DNA of 40,815 nucleotides from Acetobacteraceae bacterium (GTDB lineage Bacteria > Pseudomonadota > Alphaproteobacteria > Acetobacterales > Acetobacteraceae). Shown in pieces: positions 17,995-26,382 of the stretch. Made by a program: the position numbers and the translations under genes. Every line of letters begins with the position of its first letter. Positions within the stretch are counted from its first letter, which is position 1. The notes below the pieces were generated by a model. The model was not told the origin of the DNA and did not search any database. It was given only the letters and a program-made list of their open reading frames with translations. The DNA lies in NCBI GenBank assembly GCA_019750475.1, contig JAIEOO010000099.1, forward strand, positions 1 through 40,815, written 5' to 3'.

Positions 17995-19668
17995 ATGGAC
18001 GGAGCCCACATCGCGGGGGGACAGCGGGGGGCGGCCAGCGTGGCCGTCGAAGGCCCGCCCAACCGCGACCACGACACGGAAAACTTCCCCACCGCCTCGC
18101 GCATCCTCGCGCCGGAGGTGCGCGGGAAGGTCATGGCCTTCTACCGCTTCGTCCGCACCGCCGACGACATCGGCGACAGCGCCACCCTGCCGCCGGATGA
18201 GAAGCTCCGCCGCCTCGCCGCCATGCGCGACGCGCTGGACGACCCCGGCACCGCCCTCCCCGAAGCCGCGCGCCTCCACGCCACGGGCACAGGCACGGCC
18301 GAAGCGCGCCTCATGCTCGAAGCCTTCGAGCAGGACGCGCGGAAGAACCGCTACGCCGACTGGGCCGAGCTCGAACACTACTGCGCCCGCAGCGCCGACC
18401 CCGTGGGCCGCATGCTGCTGCGCCTGCACAACGCCGACACGCCCGAAGCGATCGCCGCCGCCGACGACCTCTGCACCGCGCTCCAGATCCTGAACCACCT
18501 GCAGGACCTGGTGCCGGACCGCGACAGCCTCGACCGGATCTACCTGCCCGTGCCGTGGATGGAATTGGCCGGCGGCGAAACGCCCTTCTTCGACCGCGCC
18601 AACACCGAAGCCCGCCGTCCCATCCTCGACGCCGCCCTCGACCGCGTCGAGGAACTGCTCGACCGCGCCGAAGCCCTGCCGCGCCTCATCAACGATCGGA
18701 CCCGCCGCCTCGCCCTCCAGTCGGCGATGACGATCAACTGCGCGCGCCGGCTGCTCGAAAAGCTGCGCGCCGCGGACCCCGTGCTCGGCCGCGTCGCGCT
18801 CGGCAAATCCGACTTCGCCCTCGCCCTCGCCAAGGCCCCGTTGCTCTGCCAGGCCGACGCCCCACTCGTCGCCGCCCGCGTGCGCCGCGCCGGCTCCTCC
18901 TTCGCGCGCGGCATGGCCACCCTGAAGGGGGAACGCCGCCGCGCCCTCTGGGCCGTCTACGCCTTCTGCCGCGCGGTGGACGACATCGCCGACGGCGCGA
19001 TGCCCGAAGCCGAGAAGCGCCGCTTCCTCGCTGATTGGCGCCGGAAGCTCACCCAACCCGACTGCGCCCTCTCCCGCGAACTGCTCCACGCCCGCGAGGC
19101 CTTCGGCGTCCCCCTCGCCGAATGCGAAGCCATGATCGCCGGCATGGAAACCGACGCCGGCGACCGCGTGCGCCTGCAAACCGACGCCGACCTCGACCTC
19201 TACTGCCGCCGCGTCGCCGGCAGCGTCGGCGCCATGTCCGTCCGCATCTTCGGCGCCCCCAAGGCCGAAGCCTGGGGCCTCGAACTCGGCCACACCTTCC
19301 AGCTCACCAACATCCTGCGCGACGTGGACGAGGACGCGACCCGCGACCGCGTCTACATCCCGCGGACCACCCTCGAGGCCAACGGCATCCCCCCCGACGC
19401 CCCCGCGGCCGAGATCGTGCGCCACCCGGCCTTCCCGGGCATCTGCGAGAGCCTCGCCCAACGGGCCCACGCCGGCTTCGCCACCGCCGAAGCCACCATC
19501 CCCACCGCCGACCTGACCGCCCTCAAACCGGCCCGCGTCATGATGTGGGGCTACCGCACCATCCTCGACCTCCTGCTCGCCCGCGGCTGGCGCGGCGCCC
19601 GCCCGCGCGCGCGCCTCAGCACCGGCCAGAAGCTGCGCATGGCCGCCTTCGCCATCACCGGGCGATGA
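17995..19668 (+). CDS. hpnC-hpnD: HpnC-HpnD fusion: bifunctional squalene-pathway synthase
   Basis: 557 residues, about twice a normal trans-prenyltransferase. Residues ~25-275 match HpnC: TENFPTASRILAP, first Asp motif DDIGD at 57-61, and second motif NHLQDLVPD at 167-175 followed by DRIYLP. Residues ~288-557 match HpnD: the SSFARGMATLKGERR start, DDIAD at 329-333, and LTNILRDVDED at 438-447 followed by DRVYIP. HpnD joins two farnesyl diphosphates to presqualene diphosphate, and HpnC converts that to hydroxysqualene. The frame is uninterrupted across the junction (~18830-18860) and both halves keep both Asp motifs, so this looks like a working fusion. HpnE follows. ATG 17995 has no good ribosome site. 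A GTG at 18040 in frame, nearer the domain start, is an alternative. Confidence 0.92.
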   Translation: MDGAHIAGGQRGAASVAVEGPPNRDHDTENFPTASRILAPEVRGKVMAFYRFVRTADDIGDSATLPPDEKLRRLAAMRDALDDPGTALPEAARLHATGTGTAEARLMLEAFEQDARKNRYADWAELEHYCARSADPVGRMLLRLHNADTPEAIAAADDLCTALQILNHLQDLVPDRDSLDRIYLPVPWMELAGGETPFFDRANTEARRPILDAALDRVEELLDRAEALPRLINDRTRRLALQSAMTINCARRLLEKLRAADPVLGRVALGKSDFALALAKAPLLCQADAPLVAARVRRAGSSFARGMATLKGERRRALWAVYAFCRAVDDIADGAMPEAEKRRFLADWRRKLTQPDCALSRELLHAREAFGVPLAECEAMIAGMETDAGDRVRLQTDADLDLYCRRVAGSVGAMSVRIFGAPKAEAWGLELGHTFQLTNILRDVDEDATRDRVYIPRTTLEANGIPPDAPAAEIVRHPAFPGICESLAQRAHAGFATAEATIPTADLTALKPARVMMWGYRTILDLLLARGWRGARPRARLSTGQKLRMAAFAITGR

Positions 19669-19681
19669 CGGTGGTGGTCTT

Positions 19682-19918
19682 CGGTGACCTTGGGGAGGGC
19701 GCTGCCCTCCCCAAACCCCTCCCGCCGGGGAGCCACGGGCTCCCCGGGCCCCTGCGAATCCTTTTGGGAGTTGGGGAGGGGGCGTCGCGGGTGCGCCCGT
19801 CATCAAGGTCGGTCGCCGCCCCCTCCCCAACTCCCAACAAACGGAACCGGAGGTCCAGGAACCTGAGGTTCCTGGCGGAGGGGGTCTGGGGGAGGCAGCG
19901 CCTCCCCCAGGGTGACCG
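19682..19918. repeat. Four-hairpin inverted-repeat element, copy 1
   Basis: A tree-like palindrome. The outer ends pair CGGTGACC (19682) with the complement of GGTGACCG (19918), with one mismatch. Inside are four perfect hairpins with 3-base loops: 19690-19714 (11 bp), 19725-19747 (10 bp), 19855-19875 (9 bp) and 19886-19910 (11 bp). The core is a perfect 21-bp stem, 19764-19784 with 19817-19837, around a 32-base loop. It is a non-coding insertion between hpnC-hpnD and hpnE and ends directly at the hpnE ATG. A second copy lies at 21157-21383. The core loop of both copies holds ATCAAGGTCG in the same orientation. Confidence 0.9.
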
Positions 19919-21139
19919 ATGACCATCCACGTCATTGGCGCCGGTGTAGCGGGGCTCGCCGCGGCGCTCGCTCTGGCGGATGCCGGGCGGCGTGTCGTCG
20001 TGCATGAGGGTTCGCCCGTGGCGGGCGGGCGGTGCCGGGCCTTGCCGGATGGCACGGACAACGGGACGCATGCGCTGATCGGCGCGAATCACGCGGCGCT
20101 GGCGTTCCTGGAGCGGATCGGGGCGCGGTCCGGTTGGGTGGAGCCCGAGCCGGATGGGTTGCCGGTGCTCGATCTGGCGGATGGTTCGGCGCGGCGGGTG
20201 AGCCTGTCGCCGGCGGGCTGGGTGCGGGCCGATCGTCGGCCGGCGGGGGTGTCGCTGCGGGCTGTGCTGGCCCTGATGCGGCTCGCGTTGCCGGGGCGCG
20301 ACGTGCCGGTCGAGACCGCGATGGCGGCCCATCCGGCGTTCCATCGCGGCTTCGTGGACCCGCTGGTCGTGGCGGCGCTGAACACGCCCTCGCGGGAAGC
20401 ATCGTCGCGCCGCCTGGCGCAGGTGCTGCGGCGCCTCGGCGGGCGGGGCGCGACGCGGCTCTTCGTGGCGGAGCGCGGGCTGGGACCCGATCTCGTGCAG
20501 CCGGCGCTCGCGGCGCTGTATCAGCGCGGCGCGGAAATCCTGTTCAACGACCGGCTGCGCCGCGTGCAGCACGAAGGCGGCCGCGTGACGCGGCTGCTCC
20601 TGCACGAGGGCGACATCGCCCTCGGCCCCGAGGATTCGGTGGTGCTGGCGGTTCCGCCCTGGGAGGCGGTGCGGCTCCTCACCCATGTCGAGGCGCCCGA
20701 CCTCCACGCCCCCATCGTGAACCTGCACTTCGAGCGCACAGGCGAAGGCCCGGTCCGCTTCGTCGGAATGCTGGGCGCGCTGTGCCAATGGGTGCTGGTG
20801 CGCCCCTCGGGCGTCGCCGTCACCGTCAGCGCCGGCGACGCCGAAGCCAACGAAGACGTCTCCACCCTCGCGCCCCGCGCCTGGGCGGAAATCCGCCAGG
20901 CCGCCCAGGCCTTCCACCTGCCCGGCAACTGGCCCGAAGCCCCGCCGCCCTGCCGCGCCATCAAGGAAAAACGCGCCACGCCCCGGCACATTCCCGGTCC
21001 CATCCCGAGCCCCAAGCGCCTGCACTTGGCCAACCTGGCCCTCGCCGGCGACTGGACCTTCCCGGGCCTGCCCGCCACGATCGAAGCCAGCATCGCCTCC
21101 GGCCAGGACGCCGCCGCGGCACTGGCGCGAGCCGCGTGA
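19919..21139 (+). CDS. hpnE: Hydroxysqualene dehydroxylase HpnE
   Basis: 406 residues, FAD-dependent amine-oxidase fold, the third enzyme of the HpnC/D/E squalene route, which reduces hydroxysqualene to squalene. GAGVAG is at 7-12, with AGGRCRAL near residue 35 and DNGTHALIGAN near 47. The C-terminal LALAGDWTFPGLPATIEASIASG motif is typical of HpnE. The ATG follows the last base of repeat copy 1, so its ribosome site, if any, is the GGTGA at 19911-19915 beside a strong hairpin. Codon use changes inside the gene: roughly the first 220 codons favour G-ending codons, and the last third favours C-ending codons like those of hpnC-hpnD. A second repeat copy follows within 20 bases of the stop. Confidence 0.92.
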   Translation: MTIHVIGAGVAGLAAALALADAGRRVVVHEGSPVAGGRCRALPDGTDNGTHALIGANHAALAFLERIGARSGWVEPEPDGLPVLDLADGSARRVSLSPAGWVRADRRPAGVSLRAVLALMRLALPGRDVPVETAMAAHPAFHRGFVDPLVVAALNTPSREASSRRLAQVLRRLGGRGATRLFVAERGLGPDLVQPALAALYQRGAEILFNDRLRRVQHEGGRVTRLLLHEGDIALGPEDSVVLAVPPWEAVRLLTHVEAPDLHAPIVNLHFERTGEGPVRFVGMLGALCQWVLVRPSGVAVTVSAGDAEANEDVSTLAPRAWAEIRQAAQAFHLPGNWPEAPPPCRAIKEKRATPRHIPGPIPSPKRLHLANLALAGDWTFPGLPATIEASIASGQDAAAALARAA

Positions 21140-21156
21140 TGAGGGTGGGCGCTGGT

Positions 21157-21383
21157 GTTGTTGGGAGGGGCGCTGCCCCTCCCGGACCCTCCCCGCCAGG
21201 GGGCACGGCCCCCTGGACCCACGGATCGTCTGTTGGGGATTGGGAAGGGGGCGGCGTGCTCCCTCGATCAAGGTCGCTCCTGTGATGCCCCCTCCCCAAT
21301 CCCCAAAGGGTTCGCAGGGGTCCGGGGAGCCCGTGGCTCCCCGGCGGGAGGGGTCTGGGGAGGGCGGAGCCCTCCCCAGCAGC
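21157..21383. repeat. Four-hairpin inverted-repeat element, copy 2
   Basis: The same architecture as the copy at 19682. There are four perfect hairpins with 3-base loops at 21163-21183 (9 bp), 21196-21216 (9 bp), 21322-21344 (10 bp) and 21355-21379 (11 bp). The core stem is 21233-21252 with 21287-21306 (19 of 20 pairs). Where the two copies differ in sequence, both sides of each stem have changed together, so the fold is kept. The right half is nearly identical to the complement of the left half of copy 1. The right half also runs into the aldehyde dehydrogenase reading frame and provides its only plausible ATG (21285). Confidence 0.9.
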
Positions 21384-22718
21384 GCCGCGCCCACTCCCAT
21401 CGCGGCTCTTGCCGCGCTGCGGGCGGCTTCTGACCGCGAGGGTGTGTTGTCGCTCGGCCGGCGGCGGGAGTTGCTGCGGGCCTTGGATCGCGTGTTGGTG
21501 GCGCGGGCCGAGGATGTGGTGGCGGCTGCGGCGGCGGATTTCGGGGCGCGCAGTGTGGAGGACACGCTGCTCGCCGATGTGGTGCTGGTGTTGGATGCGG
21601 CGCGCTATGCCCGGCGGAAGTTGCGCGAGTGGGCGCGGCCGCGTCGGGCGCCGGTGCCGTTTCCGTTCCAGCCGGCGCGCGCGGTGTTGGAGCCTGTGCC
21701 GAAGGGTGTGGTCGGTGTGATGGCGCCCTGGAATTATCCCTTCCAGTTGGCGTTGTTGCCGGCGGTGGATGCGGTGGCGGCGGGCAACCGCGTCGCGTTC
21801 AAGCCGAGCGAGGCGACGCCGCGTTGTTCGGCCTTGCTGGCGGAGATCGTGGCGGAGGCGTGGGGGCCTGAGGTTGGGCTGGTGGTGCAGGGTGGGCCGG
21901 AGGTGGCGCGGGAGTTTGCCGCGCAGCCTTGGGACCATCTGGCGTTCACCGGCGGGACCGAGACCGGGCGCAAGGTGATGGCGGCGGCGGCCGCGAACTT
22001 GACGCCTCTGACGCTGGAGCTGGGTGGGAAGTGCCCCGCGGTGGTCCTGCCGGGGGCGGATCTGCGTCGCGCGGCGCGGGACATCTTGGCGGCGAAGTTC
22101 GTGAATGCCGGGCAGACCTGCGTGGCGCCGGACACGGTGATCCTCGTCGGGCATGACCAGCTGGCGTTCCATGCGGCGTGTCGGGAGAGTGGGATCACCG
22201 GCACTGAGACGGCGGTGATCAACGCGGCGCAGCAGGCGCGGCTCGATCGCATCACGGCGGGCGTGACGATGGAGGCGCTGGGGCCGGAGCGGTTTCCGCT
22301 GAAGCTCGCGACGGCGAACGGGCCGCTGGCGGAGGAGGAGATCTTCGGCCCGGTGCTGGCGGTGGAGTGCGTGGCGCGGCTCGAGGAGGCGGTGGCGTGG
22401 ATCAACGCGCGGCCGGCGCCGCTCGCGATCTATCTGTTCGGTGCGACGCGGGCGGAGGAGGCGGCGGTGGCGGCTTCGACGAAGTCGGGTGCGCTGGTCT
22501 GCGACAAGGCGCTCGACCACGCGGCCTTCTTCGGGATGGCCTTCGGCGGGGTGGGCGCCAGTGGCTTCGGCCGCCGCAACGGCGAATGGGGTTTCCTGGA
22601 GTTCAGCCAGTTGCGCGCGCGGGTGCGGCACGGGCGCTGGAGCCTGGCGGGCCTGTTCGCGCCGCCGCGCAGCAGCTTCGCGAGGAAGCTGGCGCGGCGG
22701 CTGGCGGGCCTGCGATAG
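21285..22718 (+). CDS. Aldehyde dehydrogenase (coniferyl-aldehyde/CrtNc-like), carotenoid cluster
   Basis: 477 residues from the ATG at 21285, of which about the first 33 (Pro/Gly/Ser-rich) come from repeat copy 2. The conserved domain begins near residue 38. Catalytic elements are present: PWNYPF with N150, E245 in LELGGK, and C279 in NAGQTCVAPD. EEIFGPVLAV follows near 351, and the C-terminal FGGVGASGFGRR is conserved. The segment from C279 to EEIFGP is about 20 residues shorter than in usual members. NAD(P)-dependent oxidation of a C30 carotenoid aldehyde to the acid is the likely job, inferred from the two CrtN-type enzymes upstream. Codons are markedly G-ending, unlike the C-ending hpnC-hpnD. 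Initiation at a GTG inside the repeat (21333) is the alternative. Confidence 0.82.
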   Translation: MPPPQSPKGSQGSGEPVAPRREGSGEGGALPSSAAPTPIAALAALRAASDREGVLSLGRRRELLRALDRVLVARAEDVVAAAAADFGARSVEDTLLADVVLVLDAARYARRKLREWARPRRAPVPFPFQPARAVLEPVPKGVVGVMAPWNYPFQLALLPAVDAVAAGNRVAFKPSEATPRCSALLAEIVAEAWGPEVGLVVQGGPEVAREFAAQPWDHLAFTGGTETGRKVMAAAAANLTPLTLELGGKCPAVVLPGADLRRAARDILAAKFVNAGQTCVAPDTVILVGHDQLAFHAACRESGITGTETAVINAAQQARLDRITAGVTMEALGPERFPLKLATANGPLAEEEIFGPVLAVECVARLEEAVAWINARPAPLAIYLFGATRAEEAAVAASTKSGALVCDKALDHAAFFGMAFGGVGASGFGRRNGEWGFLEFSQLRARVRHGRWSLAGLFAPPRSSFARKLARRLAGLR

Positions 22719-22744
22719 GGCGCTGACCCAGGCCGGCCAGGGCG

Positions 22745-24448
22745 TTATTCGGTGCGCAGCGTGCGGAGCACGGTGCCGAGCGAGTCCTGCATGACGTCGC
22801 CCTGGCGGCTGACGTCGCTCGCGACGCGGCGCAGCTCCTCGACGGCGTCGAGGGTGGAAGCGGCCGCTTCGGACGCGCGGGCCACGTTGCCGGCGACGCG
22901 TTGCGTGCCGTGAGCGGCCTCGGCCACGCCGCGCGCGATCTCGCGCGTGGCGGCGCCCTGCTCCTCGACCGCGGCCGCGATGGAGCTGCCGATGCCGTGG
23001 ACTTCCTCGATGACGGCGCCGATGCCGCGCACGGCGCGGACGGACTGCTCCACCGCTTCGCGCATGGCGTTGATCTGCGTCGCGATCTCCTCGGTGGCCT
23101 TGGCGGTCTGGCTGGCCAGCGACTTCACCTCGCTCGCCACCACGGCGAAGCCCTTCCCCGCCTCGCCGGCGCGGGCCGCCTCGATCGTGGCGTTGAGCGC
23201 GAGCAGGTTGGTCTGGCCGGCGATGTCCGAGATCAGGCGCACCACGTCGCCGATGCGCTCCGCGCTCTCGGTCAGGCCTTGGATCGTCCCGTTGGCCGTG
23301 CGGACCTGATCGACCGCGCGGCCGACGACGAGCGTGGACTCGCCCACGCGGCGGGAGATCTCGTTGACGGATTGCGCCAGCTGCTCGGAGGCGCCGGCGA
23401 CGTTCGAGACGTTCTCGGAGGCGTCGCGTGCGCCGTCCGCGGCCGCGCCCGTGTCGTGGCGGGCGCGTCCGGCGGCGCCCTCGATGCCGTCGGCGGCCGT
23501 CTTCAGCGCCGCCGAGGAGGCGGCGAGCTGTCGCGCGGCGTCGCCGAGGGAGGCTTCGATCTCGCCGGCGATGCGCAGCGCCTCGTTCCGTTCCTGCTCC
23601 TTCGCGGCGCGGCGGCCGGCTTCGGCCTCGGCCTCCAGGGCACGGGCGCGGCGGCTGTCGGCGCAGAGCGCGTCGAGGCCGCGGCCGATGGAGCCGAGCA
23701 CGTCGGCGCGCTCCCGGCAGGGGATGGTGGTGTCGAGGCGCCCGGCGTGGATGTCCTCGACGGCCGCGCGCAGCGCGTCGAGCGGGCGGAGGGTGTGGCG
23801 GAGCAGCAGCCAGTAGCCGCCGCCGACCAGAAGCAGGGCGACAGCCCCGGCGAGGGCCGCCTCCCAGACGGCCTCCCAGACCATGGCGCTCACATCCGCG
23901 GCTGGCGTGCCGACGAAGATCAGGCCGACCTGCCGCCCGCCGGCGTCGCGCACCGGCTTGTAGATCGTGACGTAGCTGCGCCCGAGGATGTCGTTGCGGC
24001 CCTGATAGATCTCGCCGCGGGTGATGGACGCGTCGCGGGCCGGGCCGGCGGCGAGGGTGGTGCCGACGCCGCGCGTGCCGTCGGGGCGGCGGACGCTGGT
24101 CGCGATCCGGCGGTCGCCCCGGAAGATCGTCGCCACGCCGCCCATCCGCGCGATGGCGTCCACCACGTCGGTGCGGTCGTTCAGCGCCGTCTGCCCGAGG
24201 AGGAGGCGATCGCCCTCGGCCCGCCATTCCGTGCCGAAGGGACGGAGCATCTCCTCGAGCGCGATCAGCTTCTGGTCGAGATCCCACGCGGCGGTGCGTT
24301 CGGCCTGCATGGTCATGCTGCGCACGGTCCAGGCCTGGACCGCCACCACCGCGAGCGTGATGGTGAGCAGGGCGGCCAGCAAGAGGCGCGCGGTCAGGCT
24401 GACGCGGCGCGCAGGCCAATGCTGCGCCCTGGTGTGGCGGTCGAGCAT
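22745..24448 (-). CDS. Methyl-accepting chemotaxis protein with periplasmic Cache-like domain
   Basis: 567 residues. Membrane helix 1 (about 18-40) and helix 2 (about 195-217) enclose a periplasmic domain of ~150 residues. It contains [18 protein letters not shown] and [25 protein letters not shown], a pattern typical of single-Cache (sCache_3) sensors of small organic acids. A HAMP domain follows ([14 protein letters not shown] onward). The signalling tip is canonical, with [27 protein letters not shown]. There is no C-terminal NWETF-like CheR tether. It is convergent with the aldehyde dehydrogenase and is the last gene of the minus-strand run that begins with hprK, 68 bases beyond ptsI. No che genes are in the window, so it feeds a chemotaxis array encoded elsewhere. 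The ligand is unknown. Confidence 0.93.
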   Translation of the reverse strand: MLDRHTRAQHWPARRVSLTARLLLAALLTITLAVVAVQAWTVRSMTMQAERTAAWDLDQKLIALEEMLRPFGTEWRAEGDRLLLGQTALNDRTDVVDAIARMGGVATIFRGDRRIATSVRRPDGTRGVGTTLAAGPARDASITRGEIYQGRNDILGRSYVTIYKPVRDAGGRQVGLIFVGTPAADVSAMVWEAVWEAALAGAVALLLVGGGYWLLLRHTLRPLDALRAAVEDIHAGRLDTTIPCRERADVLGSIGRGLDALCADSRRARALEAEAEAGRRAAKEQERNEALRIAGEIEASLGDAARQLAASSAALKTAADGIEGAAGRARHDTGAAADGARDASENVSNVAGASEQLAQSVNEISRRVGESTLVVGRAVDQVRTANGTIQGLTESAERIGDVVRLISDIAGQTNLLALNATIEAARAGEAGKGFAVVASEVKSLASQTAKATEEIATQINAMREAVEQSVRAVRGIGAVIEEVHGIGSSIAAAVEEQGAATREIARGVAEAAHGTQRVAGNVARASEAAASTLDAVEELRRVASDVSRQGDVMQDSLGTVLRTLRTE

Positions 24449-24516
24449 CTTCTTCGAATTCCCTGGCGATAGTCACCAGGATCCCCGACCATGATGAACA
24501 ACAAGTTGTCCGTTGG

Positions 24517-26382
24517 TCAGGCTGTGCGCGGATTCGCCGCGAACTGCTCCACCAGCTCGGCGATCCGCTTGGGGTCGCTCTGCTCCATCACGCGCCGGAC
24601 GAAGCGGGCGCAGTCGTCGATCTCGAGGGCGCGGACGGCCTGCTTCACCCGCGGGATCGAGGACGCGTTCATCGAGAGCGCCCGCAGGCCGAGCCCGAGC
24701 AGCAGGGGCACGTATTTCGGGTTTCCCGCCATCTCGCCGCAGACGGAAACCGGCATGCGAAGGCGCAGCGCGGCCTCGACCGCGAACTGCATGAGGCGCA
24801 GCACGGCGGGGTGCAGCGGGTCGTAGAGATGGGCCACGTCGATCTCGGCGCGGTCCACCGCGAGCGTGTACATCGCCAGGTCGTTGGTGCCGATGGCGAA
24901 GAAATCGGCCTCGAGCGCGATGGCGTCGGCGGCCAGCGCCGCGCCGGGCGTCTCGATCATCGCGCCGAGGGGGGGCAGCTTCTCGGGCAGCTCGACGCCG
25001 CGGCGGCGCAGGCGCTTGGCCACGCGCTCATAGATCTCGCGCGCCGCCGCGACCTCGTCCGGGACGGTGACCATGGGCAGCAGGATGCGGACATGGCCCT
25101 TGTGGGCGACGCGGAGGATGGCGGCGAACTGCTCCTCCAGCAGTTCGGGCCGGCGCAGCAGCAGGCGGATGCCGCGCAGGCCGAGCGCCGGGTTGGGCCC
25201 GACGGCGGCGGGGACGCCCTGGGCCAGCGCCTCCATGTCCTTCTCGCCGCCCCAGTCGAGGACGCGGATGGTGACGCAATCCTGGCCCATCGCCTCGATG
25301 ACCTGGGAGTAGGCGAGCATCTGCGCCTCCTCGTCCGGCAGGTCCTCGCGGTTCATGAACAGGAATTCGGTGCGCAGCAGCCCGATGCCCTGCGCGCCGG
25401 CCTGGGCGATGAGCGGCAGCTCGGCCGGGATCTCGAGGTTGGCCTGCAGCTCGACCGGCTCGCCATCGGTCGTCTCCGCGGGCAGGCGGCGCAGCTTGGC
25501 GAGGCGCGCGCGCTCCCGCGCGAAGGCGGCCAACCCATCCTTCGCGTGGGCCAGCGTGTCGGCGGAGGGGTGCAGCGCGACGGTGCCGGCGGCGCCGTCG
25601 AGGGTGACGACGTCGCCGCGCCTGGCCGCCGCGGTGAGGCCGTGGCAGCCGAGCACCGCCGGGATGCCGAGGGCGCGCAGCATGATGGCGGTGTGGCCGT
25701 CCGCCCCGCCTTCCTCGGTCGCGACGGCGGCGATCCGGCCCGGCTCCAGCAGGGCAGCGTCGGCCGGCGTCAGCTCGTCGGCGACGAGGATGGCGCCTTG
25801 CGGCACGTCCTTCAGCGTCTTGAACGGCGCCGCGACGAGGTTCCGCGTGAGGCGGCGCCCGATCTCCCGCACCTCGGCCGCGCGGCGGTTCAGGCCGGCC
25901 TTGTCGTCGTCCTTGGCGGCCAGGATGGCGGAGGCGATCGCTTCGGCCTCGTCGCCCACGGCGGTTTCGGCGGCCAGCAGCTCCTCGCCGATGCGCTTCT
26001 TCGCGCCGCGCAGCAGCCGCGAATTCCCGAGCATGAGGATGTACGCGTCGAGGAGGGGGGAGAGCTCCTCCTGCGCTTCCTCGGGCAGGACGGCGAGGCG
26101 CGTCTTGAGCTTCCCGACCTGCTTGCGGGAGAGGGCGGCGGCGTCCGCCAGGCGCTGGCGCTCGGCCTCGACCTGGTCCTCCGCGATGTGGCGGCGGGGC
26201 GCCTCGGCGGGGGCCTCGGTCGTGTCGAAGACCGGGCCGATGGCGATGCCGGGAGAGACCGCGATGCCGCGGAACAGGCGCTCCTCCGGCGGAGGGATCA
26301 GCAGCCCGGCCGCGGGCTTGCGCCGGCTCCCGCCATCGGCGGGCCGGGCCTTGGACTCGGCGGAGGCGCCGTCACTCTTCAT
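24517..26382 (-). CDS. ptsI: PTS enzyme I (phosphoenolpyruvate-protein phosphotransferase)
   Basis: 621 residues. There is no GAF domain, so it is enzyme I rather than PtsP. It autophosphorylates from phosphoenolpyruvate and passes the phosphate to HPr. The swivelling domain holds the active histidine H230 in GGADGHTAIMLRALGIPAVLG. The residue before it is Gly, where Ser is usual (GGxxSH). The PEP-binding barrel shows LLRTEFLFMNR, RVLDWGGEKD, NPALGLRGIRL and FFAIGTNDLAMYTLAVDR. About 30 residues of charged sequence precede the domain. The start overlaps the end of ptsH by 11 bases. With HPr, EIIA and HprK but no EIIB/EIIC in the window, it probably serves a regulatory phosphorelay. Confidence 0.95.
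   Translation of the reverse strand: MKSDGASAESKARPADGGSRRKPAAGLLIPPPEERLFRGIAVSPGIAIGPVFDTTEAPAEAPRRHIAEDQVEAERQRLADAAALSRKQVGKLKTRLAVLPEEAQEELSPLLDAYILMLGNSRLLRGAKKRIGEELLAAETAVGDEAEAIASAILAAKDDDKAGLNRRAAEVREIGRRLTRNLVAAPFKTLKDVPQGAILVADELTPADAALLEPGRIAAVATEEGGADGHTAIMLRALGIPAVLGCHGLTAAARRGDVVTLDGAAGTVALHPSADTLAHAKDGLAAFARERARLAKLRRLPAETTDGEPVELQANLEIPAELPLIAQAGAQGIGLLRTEFLFMNREDLPDEEAQMLAYSQVIEAMGQDCVTIRVLDWGGEKDMEALAQGVPAAVGPNPALGLRGIRLLLRRPELLEEQFAAILRVAHKGHVRILLPMVTVPDEVAAAREIYERVAKRLRRRGVELPEKLPPLGAMIETPGAALAADAIALEADFFAIGTNDLAMYTLAVDRAEIDVAHLYDPLHPAVLRLMQFAVEAALRLRMPVSVCGEMAGNPKYVPLLLGLGLRALSMNASSIPRVKQAVRALEIDDCARFVRRVMEQSDPKRIAELVEQFAANPRTA

Noticed and set aside
19682-21383. The two palindromic elements as simple intrinsic terminators or as a CRISPR array
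   Set aside because: There is no T tract, there are four hairpins plus a core stem per copy, and genes of the same run continue beyond. There are no regularly spaced direct repeats with unique spacers.
20961-24476. 1,171-codon reverse-strand open frame across hpnE, repeat copy 2, the aldehyde dehydrogenase and the chemoreceptor
   Set aside because: Runs antisense or out of frame to recognised proteins. Its product is repetitive Arg/Pro/His sequence.
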